Source of the DNA: Nocardia caishijiensis NBRC 108228
Lineage (GTDB): Bacteria; Actinomycetota; Actinomycetes; Mycobacteriales; Mycobacteriaceae
Assembly (NCBI RefSeq): GCF_001612825.1
Contig: NZ_BDBE01000027.1
Location: 62,001-126,000 of the forward strand
Length of the DNA stretch: 64,000 bases
Direction: 5' to 3'
In this document: positions 8,535 through 18,040 of the stretch, piece after piece
Layout of the letters: each line of letters starts with the position of its first letter
Position numbering within the stretch: the first letter of the stretch is position 1
The notes under the pieces: model-generated
What the model was told of the DNA's origin: nothing
What the model saw: the letters and a program-made list of their open reading frames with translations, nothing else
The model's database searches: none
Made by a program: the position numbers and the translations under genes

Positions 8535-9191
8535 ATGCCTATCCCCCCGATCGCGCCCTATCCGATGCCGAGCGCCGACGAGTTCACCGCCGACCAGGTC
8601 GACTGGACCGCCGAACCAGGGCGCTGCGCCCTGCTGATCCACGATATGCAGCAGTACTTCCTCGACGCCTACGACCTCCACCGTGATCCGGCCCGCACCC
8701 TGATCGCGAACATCGCGCTGCTGCGCGACCGCTGTCACCAGCTCGACATCCCGGTGATCTACACGATGCAGCCGGGCAACCAGCACCCGTCGCGGCGCGG
8801 CATCCTCGCCGACTTCTGGGGCAGCGGAATGGCCGAGGGTGCCGACACCCAGGTGATCAACGCTCTCGCGCCCGAACCGCAGGACATCCAGGTGACCAAA
8901 TGGCGCTATTCGGCGTTCCAGCGCACCGACCTGCGGGAACTGCTCGGTTACTACCAGCGCGACCAGCTGCTGGTGACCGGTGTCTACACCCACATGGGCT
9001 GCATGCTCAGTGCGGCCGAGGCCTTCATGGGTGACGTGCGGCCGTTCCTGGTGCACGACGCGACCGCGGATTTCAGCCGCGACGAGCACGTGATGGCGCT
9101 GAACTACGTGGCCCGGCGGTGCGGGGCCGTCGTCGGCACCGCCGAGCTGCTGGGTCAGCTGGATCCCGCGCACGTCGAAGCCGACGCCTGA
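8535..9191 (+). CDS. Isochorismatase without carrier domain (N-terminal EntB/DhbB equivalent)
   Basis: It hydrolyses isochorismate to 2,3-dihydro-DHB and pyruvate. The 218 residues cover only the hydrolase domain: LLIHDMQQYFLDAY holds the catalytic Asp, KWRYSAFQRT the active-site Lys, and GVYTHMGCMLSAAEAFM with ADFSRDEHVMALNYVA closely resembles EntB. The C-terminal aryl carrier seen in EntB/DhbB is absent and is encoded instead at 4490-4705. ATG 8535 has GAACGAAAG upstream. A hairpin follows at 9235-9261, before the NRPS gene. Confidence 0.92.
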   Translation: MPIPPIAPYPMPSADEFTADQVDWTAEPGRCALLIHDMQQYFLDAYDLHRDPARTLIANIALLRDRCHQLDIPVIYTMQPGNQHPSRRGILADFWGSGMAEGADTQVINALAPEPQDIQVTKWRYSAFQRTDLRELLGYYQRDQLLVTGVYTHMGCMLSAAEAFMGDVRPFLVHDATADFSRDEHVMALNYVARRCGAVVGTAELLGQLDPAHVEADA

Positions 9192-9234
9192 CACCCGCGT
9201 CGCGAACAAGACCAATCCGACTACGCCCGCGTCG

Positions 9235-9261
9235 CTGCCGGACTCGTCCCGAGTCCGGCAG
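9235..9261 (+). terminator. Hairpin between isochorismatase and NRPS genes (attenuator or partial terminator)
   Basis: A perfect 12-bp stem, 9235-9246 pairing with 9250-9261, around a 3-base loop sits 36 bp before the NRPS start. No T-run follows. It could lower transcription into the NRPS gene or mark a processing point; I see no separate promoter for the NRPS. Confidence 0.55.
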
Positions 9262-9296
9262 CCGCATGGGTGCACGACATTGATGAAGGAGTTGCT

Positions 9297-12200
9297 GTGG
9301 GCTCGGTGGAACGGGACGACGTGAGCGCCGAACATCCCGGATTACCGCTCACCGGGGCGCAATCGGGTATCTGGAACGCCCAGCGCCTCGACCCCGAGTC
9401 GCTCAGTTATCTGGTGGGCGAGGTGCTCGAGATCTCGGGCACCGAGCCGATCGATCTGCCGGTGCTCGACACCGCGATCCGCCGCACGATCGCCGAAACC
9501 GACACGATGCGCCTGCGTTTCAGCGAGACAGCCACCGGGCCACGTCAGCGGATCACCGACTCCGCGCCGGAACTGCGCCCGCTCGTCGACCTGCGTGGTG
9601 AGGCCGACCCGGTCGCCGCGGCGCACCGGCTCGTCGCCGCCGAACGGGAACGTGCCGCGACCGTGTGCCGGGAGATGGTCGACCGGCAGCTCTACACCTA
9701 CACACTGCTGCGGCTCACCGACAACGACGTGTGGTGCGTCCAGCTCTACCACCACCTGATCATCGACGGCTACAGCGCCGCCATGGTGTCACGGCGGGTC
9801 GCGGCCCACTACACCGCGCTGCGCCGAGGCACCGAACCGCCGCGGTTGCGGTGGGGCTCGATCGAGACACTCGTGGCCGAGGACCTCGAATACCGGGAGA
9901 GCCAGGCACATCGGCACGACCGCGAGTACTGGCGCGACCGGCTCACCCCGCTACCTCCGCTGGACGGTCGCGGACGGGCGCCCGAGGGCGTGGTCGAGCA
10001 GACCCACGAGGTGCGCGCCGTCCTGGACGCCGACCTGATGGCTCGTGTCAAAACGGCGGCCACCGCGGCCGGTATCACCTGGGCCGACGTGCTCGTCGCC
10101 GGGTACGCGGGTTTCGTACACCGATTGCTCGGTGAGACCGATGTGGTCATCGCGCTGCCGGTGATGGCGCGGGTCGGCAAGACCGCGCTCACCACCCCGT
10201 CGATGGCGGTCAACGTTCTGCCGCTGCGGGTTTCGGTGTTCGGCCAGGACCGCCTGGGCGAACTGGGCAAGCGGGTGGCCGACGCACTGCGAGAGATGCG
10301 CGCCCATCAGCGTTTTCGCGGTGAGGACCTGGCCCGCGAATTCGGTGGCGCCAAGACCGGAGCACTGCTGCACGGCATCGGGGTCAACCTCAAGGCCTTC
10401 GACTTCGCCCTCGATTTCGACGGTGCCACGGGCACTCTGCGCAATGTGGCCGGTGGACCACCCGAGGACCTCGGCCTGACCGTCACGCCGCTGTCGCAGG
10501 ACCGCATCCAGCTCGGCTTCGAGGTCGACGCGCGGTCCCTGGACGCCGCGACGGCGCGGCGCCGGATGGACGCGCTGGTCACGCTCATCACCGAGCTGGT
10601 CGACGCCGACAAGCCCATCGGTGCGATCACCCTGTACCCGGCCGAGGTCGCGGCGCGCGGCGCCGGGGCGCACGCCGGTGCCGACCTGCCCGGTCGTCCC
10701 GACGACGTCGTCGAAGTCTTCGACCGCATGGTCGCGGCCCGGCCCGACGACCTCGTGCTCGTCCACGGCGACCGACGACTCACTGCTGAGGATCTCGGTG
10801 CGCGGGTGCACCAGTTGGCGCGATACCTGCGTGGACGGGGCGTCGGCCCCGAGGACATCGTCGGCATCGCCCTCCCCCGCTCGGTGGACCTGGTGATCGC
10901 GCTGCTCGCCGTGCGGCACGCGGGCGCGGCCTTCCTCATGCTCGACACCAGCCACCCCGCCCAGCGCCTGGCCGACATCATCGACGACGCCACACCGGCG
11001 CTGATCCTGACCGACGAGGTGGTCGCGGATCACCTCGCGTCGGCCGTGAGCGGCGATACTGCCCCCGCTGACCTGCTGCAACTGTCGGACAGTGCGATTC
11101 GGGCAGCGATCACCGAGTTGCCGAGCGACCCACTGGCAGCAGCCGAACTCGCCGCGCCGCGCTCGGCCGGACACCTGGCCTACGTGGTGTACACCTCGGG
11201 CTCCACCGGCAAGCCGAAGGGTGTGCAGATCTCCTGCGGCGCCATGGCCCAGCTGCTGCATCATCACCGCGCCACCGTCTATGCCGATACCGCCGCCCGG
11301 GTGGGTGGGCGGCAACTGCATGTCGCGCACACCTACTCCTTCGCGTTCGACGCGGCACTGGACCAGCTGCTGTGGCTGTGGTGTGGGCATCGAATCCACC
11401 TGTACGGCAGCGATGTCCAGAAGGACGCGGCCGCGCAGATCGCCGCGTTGCAAGCCGATCGCATCGATGTCGTCGACACCACCCCGTCGATGGCGACCGC
11501 CCTGATCGACAACGGGCTGCTCGGCAGCGCGCACCGCCCCGAGCTGCTGCTGCTCGGTGGGGAGGCGACACCGCCCGCACTGTGGTCCACGATCGTCGCG
11601 TCGAAGGTGGTGGCGCGCAACATGTACGGCCCCACCGAGGCCACCGTCGACGCCTTGAGCGCGCCGGTGACCGGCGCGGTGCCGCATGTCGGCGACCCGC
11701 TCGCGGGCACCCGCGCCTACCTGCTCGACGGCGCGCTGCAACCGGTCCCGGACGGTGAGATCGGCGAGTTGTACCTGGCGGGACCGCAATTGGCGCGCGG
11801 CTACCTCGGCCGCATGGTGGTGACGGCGGAACGATTCGTCGCCGATCCGTTCGCCGCCGGTGAGCGCATGTACCGCACCGGCGACCGGGCTCGTCGGCTT
11901 CCCGGCCATGGGTACGACTATCTCGGGCGCGCCGATTCCCAGATCAAGGTGCGTGGCTACCGCGTGGAACTGGGCGAGGTCGAAGCCTGTCTCGGTGCGC
12001 TCCCTGGCGTGGCCGCGGCGGCCGCGACCATCCGCAAGTCCGGCGACAGCACCCGCCTGGTCGGCTACCTCGTCCCCGAAACCGGTCGCACCCTCGACGC
12101 CGACCAGCTCCGTCACCGGCTGACGGCCCTGGTCCCCGACCACCTCGTCCCCTCGGCGCTGGTGATCCTCGACGCGCTGCCGACCACCGTCAACGGCAAA

Positions 12201-15200
12201 CTCGACCGCGCGGCCCTGCCAGCACCCCAGCTCACCTCGACGGGACGCCCTGCGCGTACCGAGCGGGAACGGGCACTGTGCGGAGTCGTCGCCGAGGTCC
12301 TCGGACTGACGCGGGTCGACGCCACCGACGACTTCTTCGGCCTCGGCGGTGACAGCATCACCGCCATCGGCGTGAGCAGCCGCCTACGCGCCATCGGCTG
12401 GGATGTCCAGCCGAAAACCCTTCTCGCCCAACGTGATCTGGCCACCATCGCCGCCACCGCCCAGACCGCGGCGGCGCGGACCGACACCCCCACCCAGGAC
12501 GAACCGACCGGGCCCGTACCGGCCACACCCATGGTGGCAGCCCTGCTCGCCGCGAACACCGGTTCGAGCACGATCGCCGGTTACACCCAGTGGACAGCCC
12601 TCACTCTCCACGAGGGTCTCACCCTCGACGACCTCACGTCCGGCCTGCAGACCCTCCTCGACCGTCACGACGCCCTCCGCCTCGTCCTCGACCGATCCGG
12701 CGCCGGACTCGAGGTCGCCGCGGTGGGCACCGTGCGCGCGGCCGCCCTCGTCAGCGAGATCGTCGCCGACGCGAACCAGCGGCCCGAACCAGCTCTCGAC
12801 TCGGTCGCGACGGCGCTGGCCGGGGAACTGGCGCCCACCGAGGGTGTGCAGATCCGCGCGGCACTGGTGCGCACCGGGCCCGGCGGCGCCGATCGGTTGG
12901 TGCTCGTCGCCAATCACCTGGTGGTCGACGGTGTGTCGTGGCGGATCCTGGTACCCGAGCTGCACGAGGCGTGCTCGGCCGCACGGGATTCACGTCCGGC
13001 GCGACTGCCCGCGAAGGGGAGTTCGTGGCGGCGGTACGCCACGTTGCTCGCCGAGTCCGGTGGTGCGGGTGAATTCCGCTCGGAGCTGGCGCACTGGGAG
13101 CGCGCGCTCGGCGACGCGAGTGTCGCGACGCTCGGGGAACGGGGACTCGATCCCGCTGTCGATCTCGTCGAGAGCGCGGAACAGACACGGACTTTCGTCA
13201 CACCAGCGGTCACCGACGCCTTCCTCACAACACTGCCGACCGCCTACCGAGCGAAGACCGACGAGGTCTTGCTCGCCGCCCTCATGCTGGCGCTCAACGC
13301 CTGGCGGCACGAGCGCGGCGAGGTGCTCGAATCGGGCCGACCGGTCGCCGTCGAGGGACACGGACGCGAAGCACTGCGTCCCGACACCGATTTCGCGGGC
13401 ACCGTCGGCTGGTTCACCAGCGAGTTCCCGGTGTGGACGCCCGCGACCGGCATCGACGACCCGGCCGGGCTCACCGAGGCGCTGTCCGGCGGCGCGGCGG
13501 CGGGCCGGTTGTTGCGCGCGGTCAAAGAGGCCAAGCGCGCTGTGCCCGGGAACGGGGTCGGTTACGGCGTGCTGTGCAGGCTCGACCCCGAGACCTCGCC
13601 ACGATTCGCCGACCGCCGCGCCCCGGAGGTCCTGCTCAACTACCTCGGCCGGTTCGGTGGCGGCGGGGCACCTGGTTGGAGCCTGCCCGCACACGACGCG
13701 TTCGCGGTGACGGAACCACCGGAGAAGACACTCACCGAGGTGCTGTCGCTCAATGTCTTCGTCCACGAATCCGCACAGGCCGGTGGGCCGCGCCTGGCCG
13801 TGGAATGGACCGCCGCGAGCCGGATTCTCGACGCCGATCAGGTAGTAGAGATCCAGCGGCACTTCGAACTCGCGCTCGCGGCGTTCGCCGCGCACGCGAG
13901 GCTGTATCCCGGCGGGCTCACTCCGTCGGACAGCCCCGGGGTGACCGTCGGGCAGGAGACCATCGACGCGCTCGAGCGCACCCACGGTCCACTGGCGCAC
14001 CTGCTACCGCTGTCACCGTTGCAGGAAGGGTTGCTGTTCCACGCGATTCGCGACGGCGCCGACGACGTCTACACGCTCAGTGCCCGCGTCGACCTGCACG
14101 GACCGCTGGACGGGCACCGGTTGTCGGCGGCCTTCGACACCGTCGTCGGCCGACACCCCACCATGGCCGCGGCCTTCCACTACGAGGGCTTGGATCAGCC
14201 GGTGCAGGCGGTGCCGAGGGCGGTCGGAATGCCTTGGCGTGAAGTCGATCTCGCCGATCTGCCGTCGCACACCGCGTACGCCGCCGCCGACCGGATCGAA
14301 GCCGAGGCGATCCGGCACCGGTTCGCTGTCGACCGGTCGCCGATGTTGCGCGCCACCCTGGTCCGTCTGCCCGACGACGCGCATCGCCTGGTCCTCAACA
14401 CCCATCACCTGGTGATCGACGGATGGTCGACCCCGATCGTGCTGCGCGAGGTCCTGGCCACCTACCACGGTGACGACCTCCCCCCGGCCCCCGCGTACAG
14501 CGACTACCTGACCTGGCTCGACACCCGCGACCATCAGGCTGTCCGCGCCGCCTGGTCGCAGCGGCTGACGGGGCTCGAAAAGCCAACCCTGATCCGCGAC
14601 GAAATGCCCTCCCGTGCCGCTGACCGCGCGGGCGAGGGGGCCGAACAACCGGCCGACGCGACCCTTGCGCGGGACGTCCGGCAGTGGCACGTTCCGTTGC
14701 CCACAGCGCTCGCCACCGAGCTGGCCGAGCTGGGCCGCCGCCGCGCGCTCACGATGAACACCCTGGTGCAGGGCACGTGGGCGCTGGTGCTCGCCGCACT
14801 CACCGGCCGCACCGATGTCGTGTTCGGCGCGACGGTCTCCGGTCGCCCCGCCGAACTTCCGGGCGTGGCGGGCATGGTCGGCCTGTTCGCCAACACGGTG
14901 CCGGTCCGCTGTCGCATCGCACCGGCTCGCCCGCTGCTCGATCAGTGGGCCGACCTGCAGGAAAACCAGTTCGCCATGCAGGAGTTCGACTACGCGAGCC
15001 TCGCCGAGATCGAACGCGTCGCGGGGCTCGGCACTCTCTTCGACACCCTGGTCGCCTTCGAGAACTTCCCGAATTCCGGTTCGGGACAACCAGACTCGCA
15101 CGACCTGCGGCTCGGCGACTTCCACAACCACGGCAACACCCACTACCCGCTGACCCTGATCGCGCCGCCGGGCGACCAGCTGACGCTGGTCATCTGGTAC

Positions 15201-18005
15201 GACCGCGCAGCCGTCCCCGAAACCGTCCTGCGCAACATCGCCGACCGGATCACGGCGATCCTGACCGCCGTGGCCGCCACACCGCAGACCGCGCCGAGCC
15301 AGTTCCTCGAGCCCTTCCCCGGTCGGCCGATCGACGCCGCCGCAGCCACCCCGGACGCCATCAGCGCACCGCAACCAGCGGGCGCGACGGCCGCCGCCCC
15401 GGCGAAGGAGACCAGTGCCGGGCCGATCGTCGAATCGGCAGCACGGCCCCGCCCCACTGGTACGACGCTGGCCGAATGGGGCGTCCCGGTCGATCCAGCC
15501 GCCCCGGCGATCACGGCTGAGGGTGCCACCATCGACTTCGGCGAATTCGACGCCAGGGCCAATCGCCTTGCGCGGTGGCTCATCTCGCGCGGCGTAGGTC
15601 CCGAGACCGTGGTGGCCGTGGCCATGCCACGCACTGTCGATTCGGTCGTCGCGGCACACGCGATCTGCCGGGCCGGTGGCGTCTACCTGCCGGTGGACCC
15701 GGAGCAGCCCGCACAGCGGATCCAGCAGATCCTCGACACCGCCTCTCCCGCGATGATTCTGCGCTCGCTCGATGAGGCGGGCCTCCCCTCGGCCGACGAC
15801 CGCGAGCAGCACGGGTTCGCCGATACTCCGCTCACCGATGCCGACCGGCTCGCCCCGCTGCGCTCCACCAACACCGCCTGCCTGCTGTTCACCTCGGGCT
15901 CGACCGGCACGCCCAAGGGTGTCAGCCTGTCGCACGCGGCGATCATCTCCACCTTCGACTGGCTGCAACGCGAAGTCGGGTTCGGTCCGGGCGACACCAT
16001 GCTCTACCGGACCCCGCCGATCTTCGACGCCTCGCTCATGGAGATGTTCCTGCCGCTGCACGTCGGCGCCCGAATCGTGCTGACGCGTCCCGGTGGCCAC
16101 CGCGACCCCTACTACCAGGCACAACTCATGAGCGCGGAGCGGGTGACCGCGATGTGGATGACCACCTCCATGCTCACGGTGCTCGCCGAGGAGGCCGACC
16201 TCTCCGGGTGCGCGGACCTGCGCTGCGTCCTGACCGGCGGTGAGGTGCTGCCACCGGCGACGGCGCAGCGGATGCGCGCGCTCACCGGCACCGCGGTGTA
16301 CAACTTCTACGGCCCCACCGAGGCCGCGATCGGGTTCACCTTCCACAAGACCGTCGACGCCGACACTACGTCGGTGCCGGTCGGTGCCCCGGCCGACGCC
16401 ATCCGGATCCTCGACGACCACCTGCGGCCGGTCCCCGAGGGCACCGTCGGCGAGCTCTACATGACCGGCAGTCGATTGGCGCGCGGCTACCTGGCCCGCC
16501 CCGACCTCACCGTCGCCGCCTTCGTCGCCGACCCGTTCGGCAGCGGCGAAAGGGTGTACCGCACAGGCGATCTGGTGAAACTGAACGCCGACGGCGAACT
16601 CGAGTACATCGGCCGCACCGACAGCCAGGTGAAGTTGCGCGGCCAGCGCATCGAACTGGGCGATATCGAAGCAGCCTTGCTCGCGTGCCCCGGCGTCGCC
16701 CATGCGGTGGTACAGCTTCGGGAGGACGCACCGGGCGATCAGCGCCTGGTCGCCTACCTCGTGGCGAAGTCCGCGATCACACCGGACACCGATACGGTCC
16801 GCGAGCAGCTGCGAAACACGCTGCCCGCGTATATGATCCCCGCCGCGATTGTCGTTCTGGAGCACATCCCCCGTACAGCGACCGAGAAGATCGATCGACG
16901 CGCGCTGCCCGCACCGGAGTCACACACCCCGGACGGCCGCATCCACACGCCGACCGCCACCACGGCCACTCCCGACGTCGCCACCGGCCACCTCGGCGTC
17001 GCCGACGACCACGCGACCGTGGCACAGGATGTCGACGGACCACTCGACACCATCCGCGCGGCGATGGCCGCTGTCCTCTCGGTCGCCGAGATCGGCGCCG
17101 ACGACGACTTCTTCGACAAGGGCGGCCACTCTCTGCTCGCCGTGCGACTGGTCGGCCGACTCACCCGCGCGAACCTGCCCGTAGTCCTCGATGATGTCTT
17201 CAGCGCCCCGACGCCCCGCGCACTCGCGGCCCGCATCGGCACGGCCGACCCGGCCACCCCGACGAAGGACGGCCTCGCCGGTCTGGGCCGCCGCCTCGAT
17301 CCGGTACTGGAACTGCGCGCCGAGGGCTCGGTGGCACCGCTGTTCTGTATCCACCAGATCGGCGGCACCGCCTGGAAATACGCGCCGCTGGCCAGACTGC
17401 TGCGCGCCGAACGACCCGTCATCGGCCTGCAGATGCCCCACCTCACCGAGCCGACCACCCGGACCCGCACACTCGACGACCTGGCGCGGTACTACCTGGC
17501 CGCCGTCCGCCGCATCCAGCCGCACGGCCCGTACCACTTCCTCGGTTACTCACTGGGCGGCAACCTGGCCCACGCGATGGCCGCCATCCTCGAAGCCGAG
17601 GGCGAGCAGGTCGCCTATGTGGGCCTGCTCGACTCACACCCGCTGTCGAACCTGACCGAACGGGCCGCCGCGACCCTGGCGGATCCTTCCGGAATGGCCA
17701 CCCTGGTACCCGAAATCACTGAGTACCCCATCGAATTGGCATCGGTGGTGACTCAGGCCGCGACCGAGCTGCTGCGCATGGTCACCGAGTCCGAATCCCC
17801 TTCCTACAGCGGCCCGATGGCCCTGTACTGCGCGGACAACGGCCTCGAACCCGAGCGCGTGCACGCCCAGCTCACCGGCTGGCAGGCGGCGGGCGCACGG
17901 CTGGTGGTCCGACGACTGCCCTACACCCACAACGAGATCGCGATGCCGACCGGCTGGATCGAAGTCGCCGCGCTCATCGACGCGGATCCCGCGATCCGCA
18001 CCTGA
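9297..18005 (+). CDS. Dimodular NRPS, C-A-T-E-C-A-T-TE, catecholate siderophore synthetase (DhbF/EntF type)
   Basis: GTG 9297 has GAAGGAG 5 bases ahead and gives 2,902 residues; GTG 9270 is the longer option. Domains, approximate residues: C1 15-430 (HHLIIDG from residue 152), A1 470-970 (YTSGSTGKPKG), T1 with Ser1020 in GGDS, epimerase 1075-1510 (NHLVVDG at 1206, EGHGRE, GYGVL), C2 1570-2000 (HHLVIDG at 1703), A2 2060-2560 (FTSGSTGTPKG), T2 with Ser2612 in GGHS, thioesterase 2665-2900 (GYSLGG, Ser2752). C1 should take DHB from the free aryl carrier. By eye, pocket residues are D-A-D-D-L-G-M-V-D-K for A1, suggesting a basic amino acid that is then epimerised, and D-A-M-W-L-G-F-I-G-K for A2, unlike Ser or Thr. 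No MbtH protein is visible in the window. The product and number of cycles are inferred. Confidence 0.95.
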   Translation: MGSVERDDVSAEHPGLPLTGAQSGIWNAQRLDPESLSYLVGEVLEISGTEPIDLPVLDTAIRRTIAETDTMRLRFSETATGPRQRITDSAPELRPLVDLRGEADPVAAAHRLVAAERERAATVCREMVDRQLYTYTLLRLTDNDVWCVQLYHHLIIDGYSAAMVSRRVAAHYTALRRGTEPPRLRWGSIETLVAEDLEYRESQAHRHDREYWRDRLTPLPPLDGRGRAPEGVVEQTHEVRAVLDADLMARVKTAATAAGITWADVLVAGYAGFVHRLLGETDVVIALPVMARVGKTALTTPSMAVNVLPLRVSVFGQDRLGELGKRVADALREMRAHQRFRGEDLAREFGGAKTGALLHGIGVNLKAFDFALDFDGATGTLRNVAGGPPEDLGLTVTPLSQDRIQLGFEVDARSLDAATARRRMDALVTLITELVDADKPIGAITLYPAEVAARGAGAHAGADLPGRPDDVVEVFDRMVAARPDDLVLVHGDRRLTAEDLGARVHQLARYLRGRGVGPEDIVGIALPRSVDLVIALLAVRHAGAAFLMLDTSHPAQRLADIIDDATPALILTDEVVADHLASAVSGDTAPADLLQLSDSAIRAAITELPSDPLAAAELAAPRSAGHLAYVVYTSGSTGKPKGVQISCGAMAQLLHHHRATVYADTAARVGGRQLHVAHTYSFAFDAALDQLLWLWCGHRIHLYGSDVQKDAAAQIAALQADRIDVVDTTPSMATALIDNGLLGSAHRPELLLLGGEATPPALWSTIVASKVVARNMYGPTEATVDALSAPVTGAVPHVGDPLAGTRAYLLDGALQPVPDGEIGELYLAGPQLARGYLGRMVVTAERFVADPFAAGERMYRTGDRARRLPGHGYDYLGRADSQIKVRGYRVELGEVEACLGALPGVAAAAATIRKSGDSTRLVGYLVPETGRTLDADQLRHRLTALVPDHLVPSALVILDALPTTVNGKLDRAALPAPQLTSTGRPARTERERALCGVVAEVLGLTRVDATDDFFGLGGDSITAIGVSSRLRAIGWDVQPKTLLAQRDLATIAATAQTAAARTDTPTQDEPTGPVPATPMVAALLAANTGSSTIAGYTQWTALTLHEGLTLDDLTSGLQTLLDRHDALRLVLDRSGAGLEVAAVGTVRAAALVSEIVADANQRPEPALDSVATALAGELAPTEGVQIRAALVRTGPGGADRLVLVANHLVVDGVSWRILVPELHEACSAARDSRPARLPAKGSSWRRYATLLAESGGAGEFRSELAHWERALGDASVATLGERGLDPAVDLVESAEQTRTFVTPAVTDAFLTTLPTAYRAKTDEVLLAALMLALNAWRHERGEVLESGRPVAVEGHGREALRPDTDFAGTVGWFTSEFPVWTPATGIDDPAGLTEALSGGAAAGRLLRAVKEAKRAVPGNGVGYGVLCRLDPETSPRFADRRAPEVLLNYLGRFGGGGAPGWSLPAHDAFAVTEPPEKTLTEVLSLNVFVHESAQAGGPRLAVEWTAASRILDADQVVEIQRHFELALAAFAAHARLYPGGLTPSDSPGVTVGQETIDALERTHGPLAHLLPLSPLQEGLLFHAIRDGADDVYTLSARVDLHGPLDGHRLSAAFDTVVGRHPTMAAAFHYEGLDQPVQAVPRAVGMPWREVDLADLPSHTAYAAADRIEAEAIRHRFAVDRSPMLRATLVRLPDDAHRLVLNTHHLVIDGWSTPIVLREVLATYHGDDLPPAPAYSDYLTWLDTRDHQAVRAAWSQRLTGLEKPTLIRDEMPSRAADRAGEGAEQPADATLARDVRQWHVPLPTALATELAELGRRRALTMNTLVQGTWALVLAALTGRTDVVFGATVSGRPAELPGVAGMVGLFANTVPVRCRIAPARPLLDQWADLQENQFAMQEFDYASLAEIERVAGLGTLFDTLVAFENFPNSGSGQPDSHDLRLGDFHNHGNTHYPLTLIAPPGDQLTLVIWYDRAAVPETVLRNIADRITAILTAVAATPQTAPSQFLEPFPGRPIDAAAATPDAISAPQPAGATAAAPAKETSAGPIVESAARPRPTGTTLAEWGVPVDPAAPAITAEGATIDFGEFDARANRLARWLISRGVGPETVVAVAMPRTVDSVVAAHAICRAGGVYLPVDPEQPAQRIQQILDTASPAMILRSLDEAGLPSADDREQHGFADTPLTDADRLAPLRSTNTACLLFTSGSTGTPKGVSLSHAAIISTFDWLQREVGFGPGDTMLYRTPPIFDASLMEMFLPLHVGARIVLTRPGGHRDPYYQAQLMSAERVTAMWMTTSMLTVLAEEADLSGCADLRCVLTGGEVLPPATAQRMRALTGTAVYNFYGPTEAAIGFTFHKTVDADTTSVPVGAPADAIRILDDHLRPVPEGTVGELYMTGSRLARGYLARPDLTVAAFVADPFGSGERVYRTGDLVKLNADGELEYIGRTDSQVKLRGQRIELGDIEAALLACPGVAHAVVQLREDAPGDQRLVAYLVAKSAITPDTDTVREQLRNTLPAYMIPAAIVVLEHIPRTATEKIDRRALPAPESHTPDGRIHTPTATTATPDVATGHLGVADDHATVAQDVDGPLDTIRAAMAAVLSVAEIGADDDFFDKGGHSLLAVRLVGRLTRANLPVVLDDVFSAPTPRALAARIGTADPATPTKDGLAGLGRRLDPVLELRAEGSVAPLFCIHQIGGTAWKYAPLARLLRAERPVIGLQMPHLTEPTTRTRTLDDLARYYLAAVRRIQPHGPYHFLGYSLGGNLAHAMAAILEAEGEQVAYVGLLDSHPLSNLTERAAATLADPSGMATLVPEITEYPIELASVVTQAATELLRMVTESESPSYSGPMALYCADNGLEPERVHAQLTGWQAAGARLVVRRLPYTHNEIAMPTGWIEVAALIDADPAIRT

Positions 18006-18040
18006 ACTTTCCACCTGGATAGAAAGAAGGAACAACTCCT

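Noticed and set aside
14013..16865. Very long open frame (950 codons) on the minus strand inside the NRPS gene
   Set aside because: It is a shadow caused by GC-rich third positions of the NRPS gene. It has no ribosome site and no family motif, and it is rich in Arg, Gly, His and Gln as such shadows are.
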